Source: Catenovulum sediminis (GTDB lineage: Bacteria > Pseudomonadota > Gammaproteobacteria > Enterobacterales > Alteromonadaceae). Taken from it: a stretch of 64,000 bases of DNA. Below the pieces are notes generated by a model, which was not told the DNA's origin, made no database searches, and saw only the letters and a program-made list of their open reading frames with translations. The position numbers and the translations under genes were made by a program. The DNA is taken from the NCBI RefSeq assembly GCF_040270295.1, contig NZ_JBELOE010000265.1. One strand, written 5' to 3'. Below, piece after piece: positions 18,999 to 28,500 of the stretch (the first letter of the stretch is position 1; each line of letters begins with the position of its first letter).

Positions 18999-19691
18999 TA
19001 CGAATTTTTTGCATAATTGATTAACTTTATCATGACTAACCATACATTTTTTAAGCTCTGATTCAGAAGCATTATAAAAACTTAAAACATCATGAGTTGA
19101 AGATATAGCAACGTTAATTGTGGATGACAAAATAAAGAGTAAATCTGTTTCACTAATTTTAGTAGTCATAACTACTCTATTATTTTCAAAATTCTTAGAC
19201 GCTAAAGCACTTATATTACCGTGGGTATAGCGACACAGATTATTATAAACAGTTGAATAAAGATCTTCGCAACCAGCTTTTCTGAAACGTTCAAATATAT
19301 TAATGCTATTAGATTTTTCTTCTTTTAAATTTTCAATATGTTTGGGAGTAGCTTCAATTGTCCCCTTGTAATAAGGGTTAGACTCAGAGTATTTATTTAG
19401 GTTTTTGTACATAGAGTCGGCTTCTGCGGCCATGATATTTTTAACATACTTCTCGTCTGAAATTAAACAACGAAGATCAACAAATGACTCAAGAGTGCTC
19501 CGCATTAAAATCTGAGGTGAAACAAAAAATTCACTTTTAACTAACACAATGGTTTCTTCACAAAGTGCATTTATTCTTGCCCATAAAGCCAATATAAATT
19601 TTGATCGGTCATCGGTGAAGTGCAGTTTTTCCGAATAACTATTACGGAAATAACAAAATTCATACCATATTTGATAGAACGAAGCTTTCAT
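18996..19691 (-). CDS. DUF5677 protein (cassette gene)
   Basis: 231 helical residues with the DUF5677 features: 'ILMRSTLESFVDLRCLI' near residue 62 and 'NNLCRYTHGNISAL' near residue 149. The conserved Arg, Glu and His may form an active site. Function is unknown, and the family is common in accessory regions. The stop falls in the conserved repeat. Confidence 0.7.
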   Translation of the reverse strand: MKASFYQIWYEFCYFRNSYSEKLHFTDDRSKFILALWARINALCEETIVLVKSEFFVSPQILMRSTLESFVDLRCLISDEKYVKNIMAAEADSMYKNLNKYSESNPYYKGTIEATPKHIENLKEEKSNSINIFERFRKAGCEDLYSTVYNNLCRYTHGNISALASKNFENNRVVMTTKISETDLLFILSSTINVAISSTHDVLSFYNASESELKKCMVSHDKVNQLCKKFV

Positions 19692-19707
19692 AGATACCTA
19701 TTCGTAG

Positions 19708-20132
19708 TCATGGTAGAACAACCCATTACTGAGCCGCCCCCATACAGATCCGGACGTGCCCTAATGTTGAAAATAGCACCGCATCCGGCTTTTCATTAAT
19801 ATCATTGCCCGTGTAATACACAAAGCCCCCTAATACCAATCTACTGTAATCAGCCGTTTGCTGACCCGTAGTGGTTTAATTTGAAAATAGCCTAGCATAT
19901 CTTTAAACCCATGCCAGTTAAAACTCTGCCTTTGAGGCTCCTATTTAACTTAGGCTCGCCTTGAAAAAAGTCAGCCATGACCGACAAACCGATTAATTTC
20001 CTTATATAAGCTCAACTCGACACCGGGCTTGTGACGTACAAGGATGCACTAATGCCGTGACTGCAGGATGCAGAGAAACGGTCCAACAATAGGATTAAGT
20101 TGCGGCTTCGCGCAACATATCCTTATTTATTA
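19708..20132 (-). mobile_element. Group II intron remnant, copy 4 (internally deleted)
   Basis: Carries the same internal deletion as copy 3 and the same hairpin (GGAT...TTGCG/CGCAA...ATCC) directly after the stop of the upstream gene. GTTGGAC follows the hairpin and fits the R' consensus. Confidence 0.7.
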
Positions 20133-20384
20133 TGTGTTTGCACTACGAGCCCCTACTATTGCGAACCAAAAGAATGCTATGCCAGCTAATACAACCGCAT
20201 ATGCGGTGTGATTTGGCTCCATGCTACGTACATAGATGAGCGGAAACCCAGCCATAGCTAGTGACACAAATAGGTAAGCAAGTTGCGGCCACCTTTTAGT
20301 GCGATCCATTCTCTTTCGCCAAGCATTTAAAAGTAGAGTGCCAGCCGGAATGAAAACGATCATAAAAATTTCAAATATTCCCAT
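20130..20384 (-). CDS. Small membrane protein (cassette gene)
   Basis: 84 residues with three hydrophobic helices (about 3-18, 36-52 and 61-79) separated by a basic loop ('WRKRMDRTKRW'). No family recognised. It is the first cassette of the visible array, following an attC site by about 15 bases. Confidence 0.6.
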   Translation of the reverse strand: MGIFEIFMIVFIPAGTLLLNAWRKRMDRTKRWPQLAYLFVSLAMAGFPLIYVRSMEPNHTAYAVVLAGIAFFWFAIVGARSANT

Positions 20385-20398
20385 ATCTCTCTACTGAC

Positions 20399-20456
20399 AC
20401 ATAACGCTTTAGTATTCATGCACACGTAGTTTGTGTGAATGAATCATTTGTTGAAC
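20399..20456 (-). repeat. Integron attC site upstream of the first visible cassette
   Basis: 58 bases. On the minus strand: R'' GTTCAAC followed by AAATG, a stem of six plus five base pairs interrupted by one unpaired base on each side (20414-20419 with 20439-20444; 20421-20425 with 20433-20437), a 7-base loop, then CTAAAGC and R' GTTATGT. The last deviates from GTTRRRY at one position. The unpaired bases are typical of attC. Confidence 0.75.
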
Positions 20457-20638
20457 GGGCAAACAACACTGTTGTCTGGTTTGATTTATGCTATAGGAAT
20501 TTGCTTTTTAAGCTGGGCTTGCATGGCAAGTTGCTTCCCTTTTATTGGCATTTCATCAATCCATTTAACTTGAGTTTGAGCTTTGAATTAACGGTAATTT
20601 AAGCCAATTTAGCCATTATTTGCAACTTTATTTTTTAG

Positions 20639-20889
20639 GCTCAGCAAGGTCTAACCCAACTCGACGGGCTTTGTTTTTTATTGGTTTTATTGCCTTAAAA
20701 ACTTCAGCCTGTTAATACCGGCTCTATAAACTTTCGGCTTGGCAATAAAATACTGACCAGTTTAAGTTCGCCTAATTTGCAATTAGTGCAGGGCCAATAC
20801 TTTTCTTTGTCTGGCTTTGGTTTTACTGTGCTGGTTTTCTCTGTTTTCTCTGTTTTCTCTGTTTTGCTTTGAGCTTTAATTAGCTTCAC
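20639..20889 (-). pseudogene. Orphan protein C-terminus, perhaps a transposase fragment
   Basis: A short frame with a Lys-Thr-Glu repeat (three copies of a 9-base unit, 20839-20868) and a Cys-x2-Cys motif ('WPCTNCKLGELKL') ends at 20704. A second frame below it continues as 'NKARRVGLDLAEPKK'. The combination resembles the zinc-ribbon tail of IS91-like transposases, but this is weak. Between it and the attC site there is also a 33-residue orphan tail (20487-20588) that I cannot name. Confidence 0.25.
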
Positions 20890-20960
20890 TTTAAGCCTGC
20901 GGCAAGCATTCGCTAAAAACCCATAATGGCAGCAGTTTCAATCATTATTGTTCGCCTACA

Positions 20961-21087
20961 TTTAGCTGGCTTTACCATGTAATATTTCCTAAACTGATTC
21001 ACATCGCACCACTTGAGCGATTTTTGACGGCAAGTTTGGGGTTTTCAAATGAAATATCTGATTTACTTACCCAATTGGCAGGTGTTG
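20961..21087 (+). repeat. Direct repeat, right copy (truncated doxX)
   Basis: Copy of 14959-15085. The rest of doxX is deleted: the segment corresponding to 15086-15274 is absent, and the sequence jumps to the 37-base block matching 15275-15311. The frame would now run into the tautomerase gene as a short hybrid. Confidence 0.85.
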
Positions 21088-21119
21088 ATGCATTTAAAGC
21101 ACACAGGGTAAAGTTTATT

Positions 21120-21464
21120 ATGCCAATAGCTCACTGTTTAATCGCGCCTGCGCTTCAAAAAAAAGTGGACAACACAACGGATTTAATAAACTTGTGGGTT
21201 TTGCACTCTGGCATCCCCCAGGCCGAATCCGAAATGACGGTTAACATTACCCATAGCAATATTCAAATTGGCAAAGGTTATGCCGTTATGGCGTCTTTGT
21301 TATTGCCTTCACTGTGGTCTAAAGAAAATATATCAGCCCTACAGTTGGGTTTGGCAAGCGCATTGTCAGATTATTATTCACTACCCTCTAAGCAGGTATT
21401 GGTCACTACAAGCATTATTGAGTCTGGTTTGGTTGTTGAAAATAACCAAGAGGTAAAATGGTGA
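21120..21464 (+). CDS. Tautomerase-like (4-OT/MIF superfamily) protein
   Basis: 114 residues beginning Met-Pro-Ile, so Pro1 would be the catalytic base after Met removal. Two beta-alpha-beta halves are visible; the second reads 'YAVMASLLLPSLWSKENISAL', an alpha helix, then 'QVLVTTSIIESGLVVEN'. AGGG lies 11 bases before the ATG. Earlier in-frame codons from the doxX remnant (TTG at 21024) would give a hybrid and were not used. Its original partner was probably doxX. Substrate unknown. Confidence 0.6.
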   Translation: MPIAHCLIAPALQKKVDNTTDLINLWVLHSGIPQAESEMTVNITHSNIQIGKGYAVMASLLLPSLWSKENISALQLGLASALSDYYSLPSKQVLVTTSIIESGLVVENNQEVKW

Positions 21465-21572
21465 ACAAGCAACACCGTCACAGTGCAAAGCGATTACCTG
21501 CTAAATAAGCGTGTTTTCCACTTCGTGAATTGCCCTTGGCTGGAATGCCTCATTTTTACTTAGTCTTTCGTG

Positions 21573-22556
21573 CTATCCGGGTAAAAATTCTATGGTCCAT
21601 TGAGTATTAATGCTGGCGACTTGTTGTGCGGCAAATTGTATGCTTTTAAGTTTTAATAATAATCGCCGTTCGAGTTTTTTATCATTCAGTTCACTTGAGA
21701 GTATTGCAGCATTTACAATTTCACCACTGGCTGCAATTTCAAGTTCAAATACAACTTTACCCGCTAATAATGGATTTTTACGTAAAGCTTTGCTGTAAAG
21801 TGTGTATAAGCTGGTTTTATTATTTTCTAACACTTGCCGTATACTGGCTTCTGAGCGCTGTCCTTGTGCGTCTTGTACGTCTTGTGCGTCTTGTATATTA
21901 GCAGCGTCTTCGCTATCGGTTGCATTGCCTGTGTTATCCGAACGGTTAGCAAGGTAATTATCACTGCCAATTTGTTCTTGTTCGGCTAAGCGAATTTGTT
22001 TTATGGTGCGCTCGCCAAGTTCTGCGGTGTTCGCCTCTTCAATTTTTGCACTCTGTGCCTTGTTAACTTGTCTACTTTGGCGGTCTGTCACCGCTTGCAA
22101 TTTATTGCGCTCTATGACCTGAGCTTCACTTTTACTTTCTTTTAATTTTTCTTTCTGTATCGGTTTAATATCAACAGCCTGGCGCATTGCAAATAATTCG
22201 TTTTTCATTGCGGCTAGGCCTGTTGAGCGTGCTTTTTGTTTAGCCGCTTGTCGTTTTTCAGATGCTGTGGGCGGCTCTGGCTTTGTTTTTTCAACTTCAG
22301 TCGGGACAGGTTCAGGCGCGGGTTCCGGTTGTTCAAGTTGTTTTTTTTGTAGCACAATTTTTGCCAGTTGCGGCGGCAAGCTTTGTTTCGCTTCACGCGT
22401 TAATTCGGCTGTTTCGATAAAAGGTACAATCAGGGCAAAACATAAATATACAAGCAGTAAAAACAAACAAATCTTGGTAAAAAATTTGTCTTGTTTACTG
22501 CTTTCACCCCAAGCTTGTCTTTCATACCACTGCGTTCCAAACGCTGCACCTGTCAT
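21573..22556 (-). CDS. TonB-like energy transducer with AgmX/PglI C-terminal domain
   Basis: 327 residues. A cytoplasmic start, one membrane helix (about 27-47), a long Pro/Glu/Lys/Gln-rich periplasmic spacer (about 75-235) and a C-terminal AgmX/PglI-type domain (about 235-327: 'IRQVLENNKTSLYTLYSKALRKNP..GKVVFELEI..SGEI'). The layout is TonB-like, so it should carry force from the ExbB/ExbD motor across the periplasm. The ATG overlaps the stop of ExbD2 by one base. It is the last gene of the operon. Confidence 0.8.
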   Translation of the reverse strand: MTGAAFGTQWYERQAWGESSKQDKFFTKICLFLLLVYLCFALIVPFIETAELTREAKQSLPPQLAKIVLQKKQLEQPEPAPEPVPTEVEKTKPEPPTASEKRQAAKQKARSTGLAAMKNELFAMRQAVDIKPIQKEKLKESKSEAQVIERNKLQAVTDRQSRQVNKAQSAKIEEANTAELGERTIKQIRLAEQEQIGSDNYLANRSDNTGNATDSEDAANIQDAQDVQDAQGQRSEASIRQVLENNKTSLYTLYSKALRKNPLLAGKVVFELEIAASGEIVNAAILSSELNDKKLERRLLLKLKSIQFAAQQVASINTQWTIEFLPG

Positions 22557-23059
22557 TAAGTGGCTCCTTGTTTGTTTTGCACAACTTGCTCAACGGCCAA
22601 TGACATATCCCGATAGCCGGTTTCAGCACATACCGCCATGATCTGTTTTAACAAGCTATAAGGTAAGCTGGCATCACCTATGATGGTCACAGACCGACCT
22701 TTTTCAGTTTGAGTTTCTGTTAATGGTTTGCTTCTGTTGGCTTGATACTGCAGCTCACTTTTTAATGTACTCGTTAAGTCTTGCTGTGCTGTTTGCTGCC
22801 AGATCAATTTTTCTTGCACTATTACTTTGCCAGAGAAAATACTGATCACTAAATTTTCTTTGGGTAAGGTCTGTGCGACAGAGGCGGGTAAATTTATTTC
22901 TTTATTATTTTGTAATACCCGCACTTCAGATTGATTGACAATCAGGAAAAATACCAAAATCGTAAATATATCCATGAGCGAAACTAGGTTTAATTTACTG
23001 CTCGCTGCTATACGTTTGTGATGTTTTGCCAAGCGTTTTGCGCGCATTGATTTTTTCAT
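22556..23059 (-). CDS. ExbD/TolR-like proton channel subunit 2
   Basis: 167 residues. A basic cytoplasmic start, one membrane helix (about 25-43) with Asp30 in 'SLMDIFTILVFFLIV', the conserved proton-carrying residue of ExbD/TolR, and a periplasmic domain. Overlaps ExbD1 by four bases (ATGA). Two consecutive ExbD genes behind one TolQ gene are typical of Glt/Agl-like motors (AglR/AglS pattern). Confidence 0.88.
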   Translation of the reverse strand: MKKSMRAKRLAKHHKRIAASSKLNLVSLMDIFTILVFFLIVNQSEVRVLQNNKEINLPASVAQTLPKENLVISIFSGKVIVQEKLIWQQTAQQDLTSTLKSELQYQANRSKPLTETQTEKGRSVTIIGDASLPYSLLKQIMAVCAETGYRDMSLAVEQVVQNKQGAT

Positions 23060-23559
23060 TCTGGTGCATCTCCCAGCGAAATATTTGGGAAAAGTTCCGC
23101 GTCGACCAAATTGGCAGCAACCACTGCTTTAAAGCTTCTTACTGTGTCCATGGTTGAAACAATCGTCTGATATTCGGTATCTTCGGCGAGTAGCAACAGA
23201 ATGTCACTTTTTTCTATCCCTTGTTGCTGAAAAGTCAGTTTTAAATCTTGTAAATATTTTGACAGTTGCAGGTAAGGATATTCCCCGTGCTGTTTATTTA
23301 ATTCTGTCAGTAATACGCCACTTGGATAGTTAATGACAAAACCTTCTGCGTTGACTATCAGTTCTAATACTTTTGGCGCGTCATTTAACTCTGTGTTCTC
23401 CTGCGGTTCACTATTTACCGGCAACTGCAGGTTTAAAATACGTACCTGAGAAAATACCAGACTCAACAATAAAACAGGTACCAGCACTATCATCAAATTC
23501 ATAAATGATGTGATATCCAGTTCTGCATCCTGTTTAATTTTGCGTCTTAAACGTCTCAT
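23056..23559 (-). CDS. ExbD/TolR-like proton channel subunit 1
   Basis: 167 residues. Starts 'RRLRRKIKQDAELDITSFMNLM', where 'LDITSFMN' places the conserved Asp at the start of the single membrane helix (about 15-38), followed by a periplasmic domain. An AAGGAC lies before the ATG, six bases after the TolQ stop. It pairs with ExbD2 and TolQ. Confidence 0.88.
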   Translation of the reverse strand: MRRLRRKIKQDAELDITSFMNLMIVLVPVLLLSLVFSQVRILNLQLPVNSEPQENTELNDAPKVLELIVNAEGFVINYPSGVLLTELNKQHGEYPYLQLSKYLQDLKLTFQQQGIEKSDILLLLAEDTEYQTIVSTMDTVRSFKAVVAANLVDAELFPNISLGDAPE

Positions 23560-23565
23560 GGGGTG

Positions 23566-24216
23566 TTAGTCCTTTTTATCTCGCGCTGCACCGTACGACA
23601 GTGCATTTAATAATTTAATGCCTGCCATTTCTAACGTATCAACAATTTCTGCTGTCCGACTTTGTAGATTAGTATGAAATAAGATCAAGGGTATTGCGGT
23701 TATTAGGCCAAATGCGGTGGTATTCATAGCCACCGATATGCTGGCAGATAATAAGTTGGCTTTTTCAGCCGGGTCGGCATTCGCGACAGCTGAAAAAGCG
23801 GCAATCAAACCCATGATAGTCCCCAACAAACCCAGTAGTGTTGCAATATTGGCCAATGTTGCCAACATGGGTGTACGTTTTTCCAGTTGCAGCATGTATT
23901 CCATCACGGTTTCTTCCATCGCGTATTCCAGATCTTCCCGTCGTTTTACCTGTTGCATTCGACTGATACCGGCTTGCAAAACATCTAAAACAGGCGCCTG
24001 TTGCTGCATTGCAACCGATTTTATATGTTCAACATCGCCTTTTTGCAAAGCCGATTTTATCTGCACCAATGCGCGTTTATTGGCATTGTGAGTTGAAGAC
24101 AAAAACAAATAACGTTCTATTGTAATTGCCAAGCCAATTACTAAGACGAGTGCGATAATGTAAATAAAGGGTCCACCGTCCTGTAAAAACCGAATTATAG
24201 TGTCGAATAAACTCAT
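23566..24216 (-). CDS. MotA/TolQ/ExbB-type proton channel protein
   Basis: 216 residues with three membrane helices (about 17-35, 119-140 and 160-182) and the ExbB signature 'LATLANIATLLGLLGTIMGLIAAF'. With the ExbD proteins it forms a proton-driven motor in the inner membrane. Good Shine-Dalgarno (AGGAAAGGA). The ATG overlaps the preceding stop by four bases. Confidence 0.92.
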   Translation of the reverse strand: MSLFDTIIRFLQDGGPFIYIIALVLVIGLAITIERYLFLSSTHNANKRALVQIKSALQKGDVEHIKSVAMQQQAPVLDVLQAGISRMQQVKRREDLEYAMEETVMEYMLQLEKRTPMLATLANIATLLGLLGTIMGLIAAFSAVANADPAEKANLLSASISVAMNTTAFGLITAIPLILFHTNLQSRTAEIVDTLEMAGIKLLNALSYGAARDKKD

Positions 24217-24641
24217 GATCCTTTCCTCTGTTGCGAATTATTGTGTGATTGTGCGTGTTGTTTAATAGCTTGTTTAAAGGCTTTTGGATAAATAGGCTGG
24301 AGTTCAGGTAGCTGGATGTCGTCATCTTCCAGTTTAAGCTTTTTATCCAGTTGCATGTTTTGCCAGGGCATTATGTATATCACTTTCGGTTGTGCTTGAC
24401 TGCCTTTCACTTGGCTTTCAATCATTAATGTTTGTGTTTCAGCCGCTAAACTTACCGTTGAGAATATTGAAAATAGAAAGAAAAAAATAGGAATTAAGCT
24501 AAGCATATTTAATTTCGACACAACTGCAGATCGTCTTTTTGGGTAACGGCTTAACTGCGTTAGCTGCGTTAGTGGTGTTAATTGTATTAACTTTATTAAT
24601 TGTGTTAATTGTATTAATTGTATCGGTAAGGTGAGTTTCAT
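24213..24641 (-). CDS. Small periplasmic protein of the motor operon
   Basis: 142 residues from the ATG at 24641, which overlaps the stop of the TPR lipoprotein (ATGA); the frame is open further upstream to 24785. The first 30 residues are an odd Leu/Gln/Thr repeat encoded by near-identical 9-base units. A second hydrophobic segment ('LSLIPIFFFLFSIF') looks like the real signal peptide. The mature part has 'KVIYIMPWQ' and an acidic segment, then a basic tail. I do not recognise the family; position argues for a role with the TolQ motor. Confidence 0.65.
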   Translation of the reverse strand: MKLTLPIQLIQLTQLIKLIQLTPLTQLTQLSRYPKRRSAVVSKLNMLSLIPIFFFLFSIFSTVSLAAETQTLMIESQVKGSQAQPKVIYIMPWQNMQLDKKLKLEDDDIQLPELQPIYPKAFKQAIKQHAQSHNNSQQRKGS

Positions 24642-25507
24642 TGTTTCGCCTCTTGTTGTGCGGCTTGATTCTGTTTTTGTTTTTTCTTTTGTTTTTGTTC
24701 GACGATGGCTAGCCACATTTTTACTTGGCGAGCATCTGGATTGGCTGTCAAATAAAGCTGGTAATGCTGTTTCGCTAATGCCCACTGACCACGGTTTAAA
24801 TCTAATAGTATCGCGTAGTTTAAATGAATATTGCTGTTATCAGGCTCAATTTGTAAAGCGCGCTGATAACTTGTTTCAGCCAGTGCAAACTGCCCGTTTT
24901 TTCGTGCAATCTGACCTTGCAAATTTAAAGCGGTTACCTGATTTGGATTTTTGTTGAGCAGTTGCTCTAAATACCATAAAGCCTGTTTAACATTGTTTTG
25001 TTTAACGGCGATCAGCGCTAAATTAATATACCCACCGGCAAGCTCTGGTTGCTGTGTTATGAGTTTTAAAAACATTTTTTCAGATTCTGCTAATTGCCCT
25101 TTTTTAAAGCTATCTAGGGCGAGTTGGTAGTTTTTCTCTATCGTTGTCGAAAAAAGTGGTTTTGCAGCAAGTAGTTTTGAAGCAAGTGGTTTTGCAGCAG
25201 GATCGAGTTGTTCGGGTGACTCGGCGTTATCTTCGATAACCGCATTGGTTGTTATATCGGCGTTGTCTGTTTTGTCTGCTTTCTCTGTTTTATCTGCGTT
25301 TTCTGTTGTATGTGCTTTATCCTCAATATCTGTTTTGCTGTTTTGTGTAACATCGTTATTTATCGCTTTGTCGCCAGCTTTTTTGGGTATATTTTGTTGG
25401 CTGTCGGGTAAACTTGCTGGCGCGTTTATTTGCTGCGCGCATGCGCTTAATAACAAGCAGAAAACGACAAAAAATAACCGGCTTTTAAAGCATATTTTCA
25501 TAAACAT
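24638..25507 (-). CDS. TPR lipoprotein (GltE-like by position and layout)
   Basis: 289 residues from the ATG at 25507, chosen because AGGAGG lies nine bases upstream. The lipobox is 'LLLSAC'. A Thr/Asp/Lys-rich low-complexity stretch ('NADKTEKADKTDNAD') precedes three to four tetratricopeptide repeats (about 130-270: 'GGYINLALIAVKQNNVKQALWYLEQLL', 'ALNLQGQIARKNGQFALAE'). The start lies within the end of the preceding 1031-residue gene (23-base overlap). Confidence 0.8.
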   Translation of the reverse strand: MFMKICFKSRLFFVVFCLLLSACAQQINAPASLPDSQQNIPKKAGDKAINNDVTQNSKTDIEDKAHTTENADKTEKADKTDNADITTNAVIEDNAESPEQLDPAAKPLASKLLAAKPLFSTTIEKNYQLALDSFKKGQLAESEKMFLKLITQQPELAGGYINLALIAVKQNNVKQALWYLEQLLNKNPNQVTALNLQGQIARKNGQFALAETSYQRALQIEPDNSNIHLNYAILLDLNRGQWALAKQHYQLYLTANPDARQVKMWLAIVEQKQKKKQKQNQAAQQEAKQ

Positions 25508-28500
25508 CAATCGTGACCTCCTGCCGTTGATATTCTGCCGGAACGAGTTGAGCAAGCTTTGCAAAACTGAGTTTTATCCATTCATCATATAAGTTTTGAT
25601 GGCTTCGCTGCGCATTTATACTGTGTATATCTATTGCTTTTTCTTCAAACGGAAATGCGATTTCTTCCAGTATTAACTCATACTCTTCTAAGGCTAATTC
25701 ATCCAGTTCTGCCGGGCGTTCTGATTGCATCACAGCTAATGCCAGTTGGCGGTATAATTCAGCCAACTGAAAGGTAGATTTAGGCACAAATTCTGCCAGT
25801 TCAAAGTCTAAACAAGCCTGATAATACTGGATAGCCTGTTGCATTGCTTTTTGTTTTGCCCGCATGCTTTGCTGCAACGGGATTTTCAACTTACGCCACG
25901 AGAAGGTTCTGTGGTGCGCTAAACCCAATTCGTATGCAGAATAGCTGGCGAGATAGCGTGATCTGTCTTCAACTTCTGTTTGATTAAACGGGTGCGCGTT
26001 CGTAGCAGTACGTTTTAGTCTGCTTTGCTTTTTATGTTCACTGAGAATTTTTCGTAACCAAAAATAACGTTTGTTCGGCTCTTTAGTTTGTAGATAAAAT
26101 TCACTCATTTTGAAACGCACCTCTTGCGCCAGTGAAAACGGCTTTGGGTATTGGTGTGCGTAGGTGCGAAATGCCAATATCGCTTGCTTTAGGTTATCGT
26201 CTTTTAAGTAATATTCAGCCGCGGTATATTGTGCTTCTCTCGCTAACTCATAGTCCTTTTCTGTTTTCGCCATTTGAATCAGTTGAGCAGCTGCTAAACT
26301 CCATTTTTGCTGTTGACGATAAATATTGGCCAGTTTTGCCGGTACACTGGCACTGTATTCATGTGCTGGATACACTTGTTTAAACTTAACTAACACTTCG
26401 CTTGCTTGTTGCCATTTTTGCGCCTCGATTAATAAATTGGCGGCGTCAAATTCAGCATTTATCTGATATTTTGAAGCGGTGACCACCTGCCCTAATCGTA
26501 AGTAATGCGTAGCAGCCAGTAAAGGTTGTGTGGTTTCTAGTGACTTAGCATAAAAATAGATACTGGCTGCAATTAGGTCGGAAATTTCTTGGTATTGTTT
26601 AGAGCCTTTTTTAATGTACTGCAGGGCGTTTAGATAAGCTGTTTCGGCGTCTGTATATTGCGCTTGCGCATAATACATATTGGCTTGATGCAAATAAGCT
26701 GAACGAAGGTATATTTTCTCGATATTTGACAGCTTATGCGTTTGCGTGGTGTGCTCAAGCTGCTGCAATATTTTATCGGTAAAAAACAACATCTCTTCTG
26801 TTAATTTTTCATTTGCTGCATATTGTGCCGCTTGATGTGCAATCGCCAACGCGCGTTTATCAGCCGTAAAACGGGTGACAAAAAGTTTGTCTAGTTGCCG
26901 CCTTTGTGTGCGTAATTTTGCTAAAAATTTGACTGATTGTTGCGCATTTTCGCCCTGCGTATTGTGTTGCGCAATTAATTCTCGAATGGTTAACAGTGCG
27001 GTAAATAAATAATCAGGCTGCTGGTTGTACTCTGCCACCAAAACTAAATAAGCATTGAGTGCATTTTCATATTGATAAGCACCGTACAGCGCTTCTGCAT
27101 ACAAAAGTCTAGTTTTTTCGAGCGCTTCAGCACTGGGGTTAAATATATCTGACTTGTTTTTTAAAGTTTGCTCTTGTTGTGTTTGTGTTTGTGTTTGTGT
27201 TTGTGTTTGCGCAGCCTCTGTATTCAGCTGTTGCAAATAACGGCTAAACCACTCAGCGGCCGTGGCAAAGGTATTTATGCGTTTAGCATTTGGTGCTTCA
27301 CTGTCTAAGCTAAACTCTTCCATATCTTGCGCTATCGCATAATACTGACGTGCAAACCGCTGGCTATAGGTTAATAAATGCGCTAACACTTCCTGCTTTT
27401 CAGCCAGTTGTGCAGATTGCCAAAACGCTGAAGTTAAAGAATATTGCTGACTGAATTTTAATTCGACATCGCGTTTTTTAGCCAACAACCCCTGCTGTTG
27501 ATATAAGTCCATGAGTTTTTGGTAAAAACGGGCTGACCAAATTGAATTTGCATCTTGTTTTATATACGCCAGATACGTTTGCTCGGCATCTCGCTTCAAG
27601 TCTTTTTGCAGCATAAAATCAGCAAATCCCGCATATAAATTATGTTTAAACTGCCTGATATCAATGCGTTGTTGTTGGCAGTATTTCACTAATTGGTTGA
27701 GTGATGCCGCTTGCTGTTGCTGGCTTAACGATATATTCAAACCCCGCTGCGCATCTTGATATAAATTTGTTTTCGTTTGATAAGTTTGTGCCATTAATGT
27801 CACAAAATATTGATCTGCACTGGCATATTGATAGGCTTTTAAGGATGCCCAAGCCGCCATATATAAACTATTGCGATAAAACACTGATTTTTCCGGCGCT
27901 AGCTGCAGATTGTTTTTATCCTTGTTGAGTACCTGCTGAAAAGCAGTTAAAGCTGCTGGGTAATTGTTGTGATTGTAATAGATGTCTCCTCGACGAAAGT
28001 GCAGTTCATTATAATATTGGCTATTCGGGTATTCAGTTAACAACCGTTCAATGGTCGTTAAGCTTTTTAATGCTTCTCCTTTTATCGCATAGGCTTTGGC
28101 AAGCTGATACAGGATGTGCTCATTTTCAGCCCGGTTGGGATATTCTTCTAATAATTTCTGGTACTGTATTATCAACAGATCTGCAGTCACATTTTCAGCT
28201 TGGTTTTGCTGTTCAAATATTTGTGTATTGAGTTCGGTTATTCGATATTGAATGTCCGTTTTGATGCTTTGATTCGGTTCGCTGGCTAAGATTAGCTGAT
28301 ATAACTCGGTGAGTTTTTGTTTACGTTGAGCCTGTTTTAAAGCACGCTCTGCAGCTTGTTGTTGTGCCAATTTGTCTTGCTGGATCTTGCTATTGTCATC
28401 TGTGCTGTTAATCCAAGCAGCCAAATTATTACCATTCTGCAGCCGGTTGTTTTCTATATCATTGACTGCCCTGCTTCTGCCGCTTTCAGTTGAAATGCAA

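Noticed and set aside
15971..20132. CRISPR-like array
   Set aside because: Repeats are 420-650 bases and separated by genes, not 20-40-base repeats with short spacers. They carry maturase and intron-end sequences.
15971..20132. Classical group IIC-attC intron insertions
   Set aside because: Those are normally antisense to the cassette genes. Here the maturase fragments lie on the same strand as the cassettes and lack the reverse transcriptase domain, so the class was left open.
20487..20588. 33-residue open tail next to the attC site
   Set aside because: No start codon and no recognised similarity. Possibly the end of a lost cassette, but unsupported as a gene.
27178..27212. Phase-variable repeat in the large TPR gene
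   Set aside because: The unit is six bases, so changes in number keep the frame. Only length variation is possible, not on/off switching.
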